Positions 36,404-48,172 of a DNA stretch of 64,000 nucleotides are shown here, piece after piece; within the stretch, counting starts at the first letter, position 1, and each line of letters opens with the position of its first letter. Under the pieces are notes generated by a model, which saw only the letters and a list, made by a program, of their open reading frames with translations, did no database searches and was not told the origin of the DNA. This stretch comes from an uncultured Burkholderiales bacterium (GTDB lineage: Bacteria; Pseudomonadota; Gammaproteobacteria; Burkholderiales; Burkholderiaceae_C). The translations under genes were made by a program, and so were the position numbers. The stretch covers positions 55,788 through 119,787 of the forward strand of contig CAIZIT010000005.1 in NCBI GenBank assembly GCA_903933115.1. The letters run 5' to 3'.

Positions 36404-38377
36404 TCAGGCGATCAAGGGACTCGACGCTTCATCGGACTTCTGATCCTCAAAACCCTTGTAGCGCTGACGCTTCAAATGAATGAGCAACAAAGAGATGGCC
36501 GCTGGTGTGATGCCAGATATCCGTGAGGCTTGGCCCAAGGTTTGCGGGCGCTGCTGCTGAAGCTTTTGTCTCACCTCAAAGCTCAGGGCTTTGATCGAAC
36601 CATAATCCAAACTCGTTGGCAAAAGCATCGATTCATAATGACTTGCTCGCTTGACCTCTTCTTGTTGACGATCAATGTAACCCGCGTATTTAGCAGTAAT
36701 TTCTATTTGCTCAATCACCGATTGTCTTTCGGTCTCGGTCAATTGAGCCAAGTCCTCACTTTTAAAGCGATCGTCACCCAATGAAACCACCTCTTCATAA
36801 GTGACGCCTGGACGACGAAGCAAGTCCGCCAAGTTGTACTCCCGCTCGATCATGTGGCCCAAGACCTTTTCGCAAACGGCAGGCTCTACGTTCTTAGGGT
36901 TCACCCATTGCGAACGTAGTCTTTGTGTTTCACGTGAAACAGCCTCGCGTTTGAGCTCGAATGCGCGCCAACGTGCGTCGTCAACAAGGCCCATTTGCCG
37001 TGCTTGCTCGGTCAATCGAGTGTCGGCATTGTCTTCTCGCAGTTGCAGTCTGAACTCTGCACGAGACGTGAACATTCTGTAGGGTTCGGTCACACCCTTG
37101 GTGATCAGGTCGTCGACCAAGACGCCGATGTACGCCTCGTCTCTTTGGGGTGTCCAAGGCGACTTGTCTTGTGACTTCAATGCCGCGTTGATTCCCGCAT
37201 AAAGGCCTTGAGCAGCCGCCTCTTCATAGCCCGTGGTGCCGTTGATTTGCCCAGCAAAAAACAATCCTTCAATGGCCCGGGTTTCAAAACTGGGAAACAA
37301 TTCTCTTGGATCGAAGTAGTCGTACTCAATGGCATAACCCGGCCTCAAAATATGGGCATTTTCAAGCCCCCGCATCGAACGAACCAAGTCGAATTGAATG
37401 TCAAAGGGCAAACTGGTACTGATGCCATTGGGGTAAATTTCGTGCGTATGAAGACCTTCGGGCTCTAAAAAGATCTGATGGCTTGACTTGTCGGCAAACC
37501 GATTGATTTTGTCTTCAACACTGGGACAATACCTGGGCCCTACACCCTCAATTTTTCCTGTGAACATGGGGCTTCGGTCAAAACCCGAACGAATGATTTC
37601 ATGCGTTTTCTCGTTGGTGTGAGTCACCCAACAAGAAATTTGTTGCGGATGTGCAATTTGCTGACCCATAAAACTGAATACAGGAACAGGACCCGGGAGA
37701 CCTCCAGGCATTCCGTCACCTGCTTGTTCGGTGCATTTGGAAAAATCAATCGTTCTTCCATCGATTCGAGGAGGTGTCCCCGTCTTTAACCTCTTTTGTG
37801 GCAATTGCAATTCCTTTAAGCGCTCACTCAAGGAAATTGCAGGTGGATCCCCCGCTCTGCCAGCAGAATAGTTGTTCAAGCCAACGTGAATCTTTCCGTT
37901 TAAGAAAGTCCCTGCAGTCAACACAACCGTTTTACTGGTAAAACGAATGCCAGACTGGGTCACGGCACCTGTGACTTTGGTGCCTTGAACAATCAAATCG
38001 TCCACCGCTTGCTGAAAAATATACAAGTTCTCTTGATTTTCAAGAAAATCTCTGACTGCAGCTTTGTAGAGGATGCGGTCTGCCTGAGCCCGTGTGGCAC
38101 GAACTGCGGGCCCCTTAGAGCTGTTCAAGATTCTGAATTGTATGCCGGCCATGTCCGTGGCCAAGGCCATCACACCACCCATGGCATCAACCTCTTTGAC
38201 CAAATGACCCTTGCCAATGCCACCAATAGAAGGGTTGCAACTCATCTGACCGAGCGTCTCAATGTTGTGAGTGATCAACAAGGTCTGACACCCCATTCGA
38301 GCACTGGCAAGTGCAGCTTCTGTGCCCGCATGGCCTCCACCGACAACAATGACGTCAAAGTATTTAGGATAATCCAT
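36404..38377 (-). CDS. mnmG: tRNA uridine-34 carboxymethylaminomethylation enzyme, FAD subunit
   Basis: MnmG (GidA) works with MnmE to build cmnm5U34 in several tRNAs. The FAD-binding start [23 protein letters not shown] is canonical but is cited here only as the GGGHAG loop. GNPSIGG-like [31 protein letters not shown], and the C-terminal [19 protein letters not shown] segment [15 protein letters not shown] are present. It is 657 aa. It heads the mnmG-rsmG-lysE-parA-parB series. A perfect parS lies within its coding region. Confidence 0.96.
   Translation of the reverse strand: MDYPKYFDVIVVGGGHAGTEAALASARMGCQTLLITHNIETLGQMSCNPSIGGIGKGHLVKEVDAMGGVMALATDMAGIQFRILNSSKGPAVRATRAQADRILYKAAVRDFLENQENLYIFQQAVDDLIVQGTKVTGAVTQSGIRFTSKTVVLTAGTFLNGKIHVGLNNYSAGRAGDPPAISLSERLKELQLPQKRLKTGTPPRIDGRTIDFSKCTEQAGDGMPGGLPGPVPVFSFMGQQIAHPQQISCWVTHTNEKTHEIIRSGFDRSPMFTGKIEGVGPRYCPSVEDKINRFADKSSHQIFLEPEGLHTHEIYPNGISTSLPFDIQFDLVRSMRGLENAHILRPGYAIEYDYFDPRELFPSFETRAIEGLFFAGQINGTTGYEEAAAQGLYAGINAALKSQDKSPWTPQRDEAYIGVLVDDLITKGVTEPYRMFTSRAEFRLQLREDNADTRLTEQARQMGLVDDARWRAFELKREAVSRETQRLRSQWVNPKNVEPAVCEKVLGHMIEREYNLADLLRRPGVTYEEVVSLGDDRFKSEDLAQLTETERQSVIEQIEITAKYAGYIDRQQEEVKRASHYESMLLPTSLDYGSIKALSFEVRQKLQQQRPQTLGQASRISGITPAAISLLLIHLKRQRYKGFEDQKSDEASSPLIA
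36926..36941. promoter_or_regulatory. parS site 3, perfect, inside mnmG
   Basis: TGTTTCACGTGAAACA is an exact 16/16 match to the parS consensus. It encodes VSRET in mnmG. Confidence 0.95.
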
Positions 38378-38634
38378 TGTGAGTATTCAGATAACGTTGA
38401 TTCGACCACTGAGAGAGGGCCGTTGGGTATAAAAGTCGGGTCTCGAGAGCTGAGGCAGGCTTGTCACCAAGGAGCGAGTGACGATTTTAACAGTCAATGC
38501 AAAAAAAGGGTATGCTCGGCACAGATCACCCAAACGCCATTTGGCCAGAGAGGCCAATATGCTTTATCGACACACTCTGTGAACATCGAAAAGAGAAAGC
38601 CTTTACAATTGAAGAAATTAAAAGGCAACGGACC

Positions 38635-38889
38635 ATGTCCTCTGATACGTTTAGCAAAATTGAACATCTGTTCCAGGAGAAATTCCATGGCAGCACCACT
38701 GTATCACCACAAACAGCATTAACTGATTTGGGTTTGGACTCATTGACGCTGATGGAGTTTGTCTTTGCGATAGAAGATGCTTTTGAAATTAGAATTCCCG
38801 AAGACCGAATTGATCCTCGCCAAGGCTCGACCACTCTTGAACAAGTGTGCACCATCATAGATGAGATCAAAGCACAGAATAAAAAGTAG
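38635..38889 (+). CDS. Acyl carrier protein, orphan type
   Basis: An 84-residue carrier protein. The phosphopantetheine site is Ser36 in LTDLGLDSLTLMEFVFAIED, followed by an acidic helix II (EIRIPEDRID). The frame is open back to 38497, but similarity starts at the ATG at 38635. A ketoacyl synthase gene begins 2 bp after the stop, so the two form a pair. It is not in a standard fab cluster (no fabD, fabG or fabH nearby). It therefore probably serves a special acyl product rather than bulk fatty acids. Confidence 0.85.
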   Translation: MSSDTFSKIEHLFQEKFHGSTTVSPQTALTDLGLDSLTLMEFVFAIEDAFEIRIPEDRIDPRQGSTTLEQVCTIIDEIKAQNKK

Positions 38890-38891
38890 AC

Positions 38892-40100
38892 ATGACACAC
38901 CCACGGGTTCAAATTTCTGGATATGGTTTCATCACGCCAATTGGAAGAGAAATCGAGGAGTTTGAGAGGTCGTTGTTCAACCATCACTCGGCCATCAAAA
39001 GCCAAACAGTTCAAATCAAAGGCCATCCAGATTTTAATGTTCCGGTTGCTACTTGTGATATTGACGAAAAAAATTACCTCAGCCCCTCCAAGTTGCCCTG
39101 TGACCGAGCAACTGCAATGGCACTCTTGAGCTTGGACAAAGCTTTAGCAAACTCAACATTGGATCTTGAGAGCATTGAAAGAGACAGAATTGGTATTTTC
39201 TGGGGCTCAGGAATGGCGGGTGCTTCAAGCTTTGATCAGACCACCAATTTGATTTATGGCTTACAAACACGAATTAGACCCACCTCCGTCGTGACCGCCA
39301 TGCCGAATGCACCGGCAGCAGAATTGGCCATCAAAATGCATGCGCAAGGCTCGTGCATCACTTATGCATGTGCATGTGCTTCTTCAAGCATTGCAATTGG
39401 AGAAGGCATGAGAGCCATAAGAGGTGGATGGCTCGATGTCGCCATTGTGGGCGGGAGCGAATCCATGCTGACCCCTGGCATGCTGATGGCTTGGAATTCA
39501 CTCAGGGTCATGGCTCCCGTGAAGGACGGAAAAATATCAAGCTTCATCCCCTTTTCAAAAGACCGAACTGGGTTTGCAATGGGAGAAGGCGCTGCCGCGT
39601 TTGTACTTGAAAAAGAAAACAACAAACCCGGTAAAAAATACTTTCTAAGTGGCTTTGCAACCAACTCGGATGGTCAACACATGACCAATCCACAAACGGC
39701 GACTCAAGTCAAAGTCATGCTATCGAGCATAAAAGACGCTGGGCTTGAGACAAAAGACATTGGTTACATCAATGCACATGGCACAGCAACAGTTGTGGGT
39801 GATCTGACCGAATCAAAATCCATACAAACTGTATTTGACACACAAAACGTACTTGTGAGCTCAACCAAATCATTGCACGGCCACTTGTTGGGAGCAAGCG
39901 GGGCTGTCGAATTGCTGGCATGCATCAGTGCTCTAGAAAATCAACGCTTACCGAGCAACGACACAAATTTGATTGCAGACGACGAAATTCAACTGAATTT
40001 AGTGAATGAAAAAAACCGAAATGTGAGTAGTCTCACTCATGTGCTGAGCAACTCATTCGCATTTGGTGGAACCAATGCGAGCTTGATCATTTCAAAATAA
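38892..40100 (+). CDS. Beta-ketoacyl-ACP synthase, FabF-like, orphan
   Basis: A 402-residue condensing enzyme. The full catalytic set is visible: Cys162 in TYACACASSSIAIG, His296 in YINAHGTATVVGDLTE and His329 in SSTKSLHGHLLGASG, as in KAS I/II. The N-terminus VQISGYGFITPIGREIEEFE is FabF-like. The chain-length range cannot be read from sequence. It is coupled to the upstream ACP gene and ends at a terminator shared with the opposing gyrB. The base composition is more AT-rich than the left arm but similar to its origin-side neighbours. Confidence 0.87.
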   Translation: MTHPRVQISGYGFITPIGREIEEFERSLFNHHSAIKSQTVQIKGHPDFNVPVATCDIDEKNYLSPSKLPCDRATAMALLSLDKALANSTLDLESIERDRIGIFWGSGMAGASSFDQTTNLIYGLQTRIRPTSVVTAMPNAPAAELAIKMHAQGSCITYACACASSSIAIGEGMRAIRGGWLDVAIVGGSESMLTPGMLMAWNSLRVMAPVKDGKISSFIPFSKDRTGFAMGEGAAAFVLEKENNKPGKKYFLSGFATNSDGQHMTNPQTATQVKVMLSSIKDAGLETKDIGYINAHGTATVVGDLTESKSIQTVFDTQNVLVSSTKSLHGHLLGASGAVELLACISALENQRLPSNDTNLIADDEIQLNLVNEKNRNVSSLTHVLSNSFAFGGTNASLIISK

Positions 40101-40101
40101 G

Positions 40102-40133
40102 AAAAGCTCCCTCAAAGTCAACTTTGAAGGAGC
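40102..40133 (-). terminator. Terminator of gyrB
   Basis: On the minus strand GCTCC-T-TCAAAGT pairs with ACTTTGA-G-GGAGC (one mismatch) and is followed by TTTTC. It lies between the convergent ketoacyl synthase gene and gyrB. Confidence 0.72.
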
Positions 40134-40147
40134 ATTGAGATCAACAA

Positions 40148-42706
<2,559 letters not shown>

Positions 42707-42739
42707 TTATTCTCAAGTGATGCAATGATTAAAAGGCAA

Positions 42740-43846
42740 TTAAATTCTCATGGGCATCACAACATATTTAAAAGAACTGTCTTCTGGAATAGTAATCAAA
42801 GCAGAGCTACTTGAATCGGGTAAATCAAAACAAATTGATTTTTGATTCATATTTAAAAGTACATCAATTAAATAAGTGACATTGAAACCAATTTCAATTT
42901 TTTCACCGCTGTAATCGATTTCAATTTCATCTGAAGCTTCTTCTTGCTCTGCATTGGTGGAGGTGACTTTAAGAAGGTTAGGTTCAATATTGAGTCTGAC
43001 ACCTTTGAATTTGTCGCTGGTCAAAATCGCTGTTCTTTGCAGACAAGACAAAAGACTGACTCGGTCAATCAAAACAGTATTGTTTTGCTTTTTAGGAATA
43101 ACGCGGTTGTAATCAGGGAATTTACCTTCAACAAGCTTTGATACAAATTCAATGTCATTGAAAGTGAACTTGGCTTGGTTGGTTGCAAAGCTGATTGAAA
43201 TGGTCTCATCGTTATCACTCAACAATCTGGATAACTCAAGAACTGTCTTTCTTGGGAGAATAACCTCTTGTTTTGGAATTTCAATATCTAGTTTAGAGCT
43301 TGAATAGGCCAATCGATGACCATCTGTAGCAACCAATCTCAATTCATTGTTTTCAACAACAAACAAGATTCCATTTAAATAATAACGAATATCATGAACA
43401 GCCATTGAGAACGAAACTTGGTTCATCAATTGCTTTAATGTTTTCTGTGAAAGTGTGAAACTCGAACCAAATGGGGAGGTCTCTTTCAAACTTGGAAAGT
43501 CCTCTGCAGGCATTGTTTGGAGCGTAAAACGGCTCTTTCCACCTTTTAAAATGACTTTGTCTTTGTTGGATTCAAAGCTCACACTTTGTTCGGAATCGAT
43601 GGAGCGCAAGATGTCAATGACTTTTCTTGCACCAATGGTGGTAGAAAAGTCGCCCTCACTGTCATCGAACTCAGCAGATGTCTTGATTTGGATTTCAAGA
43701 TCACTCGTCATGAAATGCACTTTGCTGCCAATTTTCTGAATCAAAATATTGGCCAAAATGGGCATCGTGTGACGTCGTTCAACAATGCCACTGACCGATT
43801 GAAGAATGGAGAGAATTTTGTTTTGAGTTGTTTTTAAGATGATCAC
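42740..43846 (-). CDS. dnaN: DNA polymerase III sliding clamp
   Basis: The ring-shaped beta clamp (368 aa) that tethers the polymerase. It has three repeats of the clamp fold. The start MIILKTTQNKILSILQSVSGIVERRHTMPILANIL and the end SSFKYVVMPMRI (P-M-R-L-type C-terminus) are typical, here quoted in shortened form. The coding region is conspicuously AT-rich compared with genes left of 38 kb. Confidence 0.97.
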   Translation of the reverse strand: MIILKTTQNKILSILQSVSGIVERRHTMPILANILIQKIGSKVHFMTSDLEIQIKTSAEFDDSEGDFSTTIGARKVIDILRSIDSEQSVSFESNKDKVILKGGKSRFTLQTMPAEDFPSLKETSPFGSSFTLSQKTLKQLMNQVSFSMAVHDIRYYLNGILFVVENNELRLVATDGHRLAYSSSKLDIEIPKQEVILPRKTVLELSRLLSDNDETISISFATNQAKFTFNDIEFVSKLVEGKFPDYNRVIPKKQNNTVLIDRVSLLSCLQRTAILTSDKFKGVRLNIEPNLLKVTSTNAEQEEASDEIEIDYSGEKIEIGFNVTYLIDVLLNMNQKSICFDLPDSSSSALITIPEDSSFKYVVMPMRI

Positions 43847-44061
43847 ATTAACCTCTTAATGTATTAATAATAAATAGTAGTAGTAGATAAGCAAACGACT
43901 TTTCTGTGGATAAGCCCACTTTGTTTTGAAAAATCAACAGCTTGGCGAATGTTTAACATGGCAAATTGGAGTTTGTTTGAAGTTGGTTGGAGTTGAATAA
44001 CTTTTCAAAAGAGACAGATCCTGTTGATAACTGTAGGTTTATGCATTTTTTATCCACACAC
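43847..44061. other. dnaA-dnaN intergenic region with DnaA boxes
   Basis: A 215-bp AT-rich gap with two perfect DnaA boxes in opposite orientations: TGTGGATAA at 43905-43913 and TTATCCACA at 44050-44058. It also has TTGATAAC- and CTTATCC-like half-sites near 44025 and 44060. It may be a second origin part or a site of DnaA control of dnaN. Confidence 0.55.
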
Positions 44062-45477
44062 TTATCCTTTGAGCGTTTGCTCAAGAACATGGAGTTGTTG
44101 GTTCAAGTCATTGAGTTGTTGACGTTCAGAGCCAATTTTTCTGACCGCATGTAAAACTGTTGTATGGTCTCTACCACCAAAAAGCTCGCCAATTTCAGGA
44201 AGGCTTTTTTGAGTCAGCTCTTTGGCCAAGTACATTGCGATCTGTCTGGGTTTGGCAATCGAAGCAGGCCTCTTTTTAGAGTACATATCCGCAACTTTGA
44301 TTTTGTAATAGTCTGCAACTGTTTTTTGAATGTTTTCAACTGAAATTTGTCTATTTTGAATAGAAAGCAAATCTCTTAGTGCATCTCGTGCGAGTTGAAT
44401 ATTGATTTCTTTTTGATTAAATCTTGAATAAGCCAGTATCTTTCTCAGCGCGCCCTCAAGTTCACGCACGTTGGAGCGAACATTTTTAGCAACAAAAAAG
44501 GCAACCTCTTCAGGCATCTCCGTACCTTCGTTACGCGCTTTACTGATCAAGATCGCTACACGCATTTCCAGCTCTGGTGGTTCAATGGCAACCGTAAGTC
44601 CAGAGTCAAACCTCGATACCAGTCTTTCGTGAATATCGTTAAGACCTTTAGGATAGGTATCACTGGTCATCACAATGTGAGACTTTTTGGCCAAAAGTGC
44701 TTCAAAAGCATTGAAGAATTCTTCTTGAGTTCTGTCTTTATTGGCAAAGAATTGAACATCATCGATGAGCAATAAGTCAAGTGAATGGTAATGATGTTTG
44801 AATTCGTCAAAGGTCTTGCGTTGATACGCCTTAACAACATCAGAAACAAACTGTTCTGCGTGGATGTACAAAACTTTGGCATCAGGTTGGTCTGCGAGAA
44901 GTTTATTCCCCACAGCATGCATTAAATGGGTTTTTCCCAACCCCACCCCACCGTAGATGAACAAAGGGTTGTAGAGCTGACCGGGTATTGTGGCGACATG
45001 CATTGCAGCAGCCCTAGCCATGCGGTTGGCCGTACCTTCAACTAAATTTTCGAAGGTAAGAGCTGTATTCAACCTTGACTTGTGTCCATTGACTAAGAAA
45101 TCATCAGCTGGAATCCGCGCTTCAAGGGGAATCTCGAATTCTGTTTTTATTGGATTGGCGAAATGGTTAACCGGTGTTTCCTTGACCAGAAGCGACAATT
45201 CAAGTTTGATGGGTTGTCCATTGAGTTGCTCTAGCAGAGCGCATAACTTTTGAAAATATTGGGCTCGGATCCAATCAAGTTTGAAACGATTGGCCACCCA
45301 AATAACAACCTTACTGCCGTCTAAGGCCACATCCGCTTTGAGAGGCTTTATCCACGTATTGAACTGCTGTTCGGGTAATTCATTCGCAAGTTGCTCAATA
45401 CACAACCTCCAAAGGGTTGAATCAGAGTCAAATTCAAAATCTTTAGAATCAGATGAAGGGGAGGCGCCTAATGTCAT
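44062..45477 (-). CDS. dnaA: Chromosomal replication initiator protein
   Basis: The AAA+ initiator (471 aa) that binds DnaA boxes and opens oriC. Domain I (about 15-90, [24 protein letters not shown]), a linker, the AAA+ domain (Walker [18 protein letters not shown]; Walker [11 protein letters not shown]) and domain IV ([18 protein letters not shown] [28 protein letters not shown]) are visible. The ATG at 45477 is preferred. A GTG at 45546 is in frame but overlaps a DnaA box. A further DnaA-like box (TTATCCACG) lies in the coding region at 45348. Confidence 0.97.
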   Translation of the reverse strand: MTLGASPSSDSKDFEFDSDSTLWRLCIEQLANELPEQQFNTWIKPLKADVALDGSKVVIWVANRFKLDWIRAQYFQKLCALLEQLNGQPIKLELSLLVKETPVNHFANPIKTEFEIPLEARIPADDFLVNGHKSRLNTALTFENLVEGTANRMARAAAMHVATIPGQLYNPLFIYGGVGLGKTHLMHAVGNKLLADQPDAKVLYIHAEQFVSDVVKAYQRKTFDEFKHHYHSLDLLLIDDVQFFANKDRTQEEFFNAFEALLAKKSHIVMTSDTYPKGLNDIHERLVSRFDSGLTVAIEPPELEMRVAILISKARNEGTEMPEEVAFFVAKNVRSNVRELEGALRKILAYSRFNQKEINIQLARDALRDLLSIQNRQISVENIQKTVADYYKIKVADMYSKKRPASIAKPRQIAMYLAKELTQKSLPEIGELFGGRDHTTVLHAVRKIGSERQQLNDLNQQLHVLEQTLKG

Positions 45478-45712
45478 TGTTTTTAGATCTGTGGATAGGC
45501 TGTAGTTTAACGTTTTTAAATAGCACTTTATCAATAATTTATCCACAGCAAAGGAACCAAGGGTTAATACAGTGTGTGTGAAATAAAACGAATAAAATAG
45601 TATTAATTAATTAGGATTTGAAAAACATAGAAAAAAGTCATTACAAATCAATGATTTTTTGCGATAATACAAGGTTTCCCTAGTTAGGGAAGCTAATCAA
45701 ACTGGGATTAAA
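45478..45712. other. Likely replication origin (oriC), dnaA-rpmH gap
   Basis: It contains a perfect DnaA box TTATCCACA at 45539-45547. A near-box lies at 45490-45498 (TGTGGATAG) and a weak one at 45528 (TTATCAATA). A strongly AT-rich tract follows from about 45575 to 45665, suited to unwinding. Genes on both sides point away from it (dnaA, dnaN, gyrB to the left; rpmH to mnmE to the right), and parS sites lie about 9-10 kb away. The assignment as oriC is inferred from these features. Confidence 0.7.
45641..45668 (+). promoter_or_regulatory. Probable rpmH promoter
   Basis: TTACAA (-35) and GATAAT (-10) are 16 bp apart, with TGC just before the -10 as in extended -10 promoters. The 5' leader then contains the short inverted repeat TTCCCTAGTTAGGGAA (45676-45691). 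Confidence 0.55.
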
Positions 45713-45847
45713 ATGAAAAGAACATATCAACCATCAAAAACAAAACGCGCTAGAACACACGGATTCTTAGTAAGAATGAAGACTCGTGGTGGAAGAGCGG
45801 TCATCAACGCAAGACGTGCAAAAGGCAGAAAACGCTTAGCTGTCTAA
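45713..45847 (+). CDS. rpmH: Ribosomal protein L34
   Basis: A 44-residue, Arg/Lys-rich large-subunit protein: [18 protein letters not shown] at the start and [11 protein letters not shown] at the end. It opens the rpmH-rnpA-yidD-yidC-mnmE series that flanks oriC in most bacteria. A short inverted repeat sits in its leader. Confidence 0.98.
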   Translation: MKRTYQPSKTKRARTHGFLVRMKTRGGRAVINARRAKGRKRLAV

Positions 45848-45869
45848 TTTGATAGACTTGAATTGATAA

Positions 45870-46253
45870 ATGAACAGTCTGAAAACTTGGGAAGAGTTTC
45901 AGACTGTTATGTCTGGTTCTATCAATTCTCGTACAAGCTACTTTTCACTGCACTCATGCGATAGGCAACTTCTTGCCCATTTCAAAAGAGTAAACGCAAA
46001 AGATGAACAAATATTGTTCGGAGCACTCGTGCCCAAAAGATGCGCGAAAAGAGCGGTAACCAGAAACAGTATCAAACGGCAAATAAGAGCAGTGGTTGCG
46101 AACCAAACCCAACTTTTATTGACCAAGGCATACGTCATAAGATTGCACAAAGATATTAAATCCATTCAATCTAAAAGCGCCAATTCAAGCCTTGTGAAAG
46201 AAATAATCCGCAATGATTTAAATGTATTATTTGAAAAGTTGTACAGCAAATGA
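45870..46253 (+). CDS. rnpA: Ribonuclease P protein component
   Basis: The protein subunit that helps RNase P RNA mature tRNA 5' ends. The 127-residue protein has the RNR-type helix KRCAKRAVTRNSIKRQIRAV and the central beta sheet. The RNase P RNA gene is not in the window. The end overlaps yidD by 4 bp (ATGA). Confidence 0.93.
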   Translation: MNSLKTWEEFQTVMSGSINSRTSYFSLHSCDRQLLAHFKRVNAKDEQILFGALVPKRCAKRAVTRNSIKRQIRAVVANQTQLLLTKAYVIRLHKDIKSIQSKSANSSLVKEIIRNDLNVLFEKLYSK

Positions 46254-46474
46254 TCAAATATTTAGCATTGGGTCCAGTTTATTTTTACAGGTGGATTATT
46301 AGGCCTTTTTTGACACCCTCATGCAGATATTTTCCATCTTGCTCTGCTTATTCCTTAGAAGCTATAAAGGTACATGGAGCAATGAGAGGCTCTTATTTAA
46401 CCTTGAAGAGAGTTTGCAGTTGTCATCCCTTTTCTGAGGGTGGCATTGATTTAGTGCCGAATAAAAAAACGTAA
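46250..46474 (+). CDS. yidD: Membrane-protein insertion efficiency factor
   Basis: A 74-residue YidD protein that aids YidC-dependent insertion. The conserved cysteines are in LTPSCRYFPSCSAYSLEAI and VCSCHPFSEGGIDLVP. It overlaps rnpA by 4 bp and precedes yidC by 8 bp, indicating a tight operon. Confidence 0.95.
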   Translation: MIKYLALGPVYFYRWIIRPFLTPSCRYFPSCSAYSLEAIKVHGAMRGSYLTLKRVCSCHPFSEGGIDLVPNKKT

Positions 46475-46482
46475 AGCAGAAA

Positions 46483-48162
46483 ATGAACGATATTAAAAGA
46501 ACGATCCTTTGGGTAATTTTTGGTTTTTCAATGGTATTGCTTTGGGACCAATGGCAAGTCTTTAATGGAAAAAAACCAACTTTTTTTCCTCCTAAAGAGG
46601 CGGCGCTTGCTCAAGGAGCAGCAAAGACTGAAGGCAAAGAAGGTGAAGCTACGGATCTGCCAAAATTTGCGAACGAGAGCGGCAGCAAAAAGATTGAAGA
46701 GGTCAATCAGTCAAAAGTCGCATCCGCACAAAAAGAAAATACCTATGTATTGAAAAATGAAAACTTGGAATTGACCATCAGCTCAGACGGGGGAACGATC
46801 GTCAAAAGCCGTTTTTTAAAGCAGACAGATTCAAAAAATCAAAACCAACCCATTTCATTGCTCGAGCAAAGCAAGCAACGCGTTTACATGGCTCAGACAG
46901 GTTTGATTGGAAATGAAACGAACCAATCATTTCCTAACCACAAAACAGCCATGCAAATGACGAGGTTCATTCAACCAGAAAATAAAAAAGACAGTCAAAT
47001 TCTTGAGTTTTCCACAGAAACAGAAAATGGTGTAAAACTAATTAAAACATTTACTTTGGCAGCAGATGAATACTATGTTGATGTCAAGCATACGGTTTTG
47101 AATCAGACAAAAGAACGAATTTCACCCAAGCTGTATGTACAAATCATTAGAGATGGTAATAAACCAGATGGCGAATCGTCTTTTTATTCGACATTCACAG
47201 GACCAGCTGTATACACACAAGAGAAGAAATATCAAAAAATAGAATTCAAAGATATCGAAAACAACAAAGTCGACATTCAAAACAAATCCAATTATGGATA
47301 TGTTGCAATGGTCCAGCATTACTACGCAAGTGCGTGGATTTTCAACGATGAGAGACAACGAGAGATATATTCTAAAAAAATTGACACCAATTTGTATTCG
47401 GTTGGAATGATCAGTGATTTGAAAACTCTAGAGCCTGGAGAAAAAACGGATACAGAAACGAGGTTTTTTTCTGGGCCGCAGGAAGAAACAAATTTAGAAA
47501 GCATCTACCCAGGACTAGAACTTGTTAAGGATTATGGTTGGCTCACAATTCTTGCAAAACCACTTTACTGGTTGTTGTTCAAAATCAATGCGAACCTCAA
47601 TAACTGGGGTTGGTCCATTGTGGCATTGGTTGTTTTATTGAAGATTGCCTTCTTTTGGCTCAATGCGCAAGCTTACAAGAGCATGGCAAAAATGAAAGCC
47701 ATCAATCCAAAGATCATGGAGATGAGAGAAAGGTTGAAAGACAAGCCTCAACAAATCCAGATGGAAATGATGAAAATTTACAAAGAAGAAAAAGTAAATC
47801 CTATGGGTGGCTGTTTGCCCATCATGGTTCAAATTCCAGTGTTTATTGCTTTGTATTGGGTTTTGCTTTCAACAGTAGAGATGCGAAATACACCATGGAT
47901 TGGATGGATCAATGACTTATCATCTCCAGACCCCTATTTCATCTTACCTTTGTTGATGACAATGACTTCATTGTTACAAACCTGGCTCAATCCAACCCCA
48001 CCAGATCCAATTCAAGCAAAAATGATGTGGATCATGCCACTGGCTTTTAGCGTGATGTTCTTTTTCTTTCCCTCAGGATTGGTTTTGTATTGGTTAACCA
48101 ATAATATCTTGTCAATTTCTCAGCAATGGTTAATCAACAAAAAGTTAGGTGTTCTTAAGTAA
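46483..48162 (+). CDS. yidC: Membrane protein insertase YidC
   Basis: Oxa1-family insertase (559 aa) that inserts and folds inner-membrane proteins with or without SecYEG. It starts with the N-terminal membrane anchor (TILWVIFGFSMVLLWDQW). A periplasmic beta-sandwich domain (about 75-340) follows, then the five-helix core: AKPLYWLLFKINANLNNWG, MKAINPKIMEMRERLKDKP, and GGCLPIMVQIPVFIALYWVL. The length and layout are normal for Gram-negatives. mnmE follows after 10 bp. Confidence 0.97.
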   Translation: MNDIKRTILWVIFGFSMVLLWDQWQVFNGKKPTFFPPKEAALAQGAAKTEGKEGEATDLPKFANESGSKKIEEVNQSKVASAQKENTYVLKNENLELTISSDGGTIVKSRFLKQTDSKNQNQPISLLEQSKQRVYMAQTGLIGNETNQSFPNHKTAMQMTRFIQPENKKDSQILEFSTETENGVKLIKTFTLAADEYYVDVKHTVLNQTKERISPKLYVQIIRDGNKPDGESSFYSTFTGPAVYTQEKKYQKIEFKDIENNKVDIQNKSNYGYVAMVQHYYASAWIFNDERQREIYSKKIDTNLYSVGMISDLKTLEPGEKTDTETRFFSGPQEETNLESIYPGLELVKDYGWLTILAKPLYWLLFKINANLNNWGWSIVALVVLLKIAFFWLNAQAYKSMAKMKAINPKIMEMRERLKDKPQQIQMEMMKIYKEEKVNPMGGCLPIMVQIPVFIALYWVLLSTVEMRNTPWIGWINDLSSPDPYFILPLLMTMTSLLQTWLNPTPPDPIQAKMMWIMPLAFSVMFFFFPSGLVLYWLTNNILSISQQWLINKKLGVLK

Positions 48163-48172
48163 AGAATGAAAT

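Noticed and set aside
37985..38722. A 245-codon plus-strand open frame beside mnmG and the ACP
   Set aside because: It runs antisense through the mnmG N-terminus and then overlaps the ACP in another frame. No family resemblance was seen.
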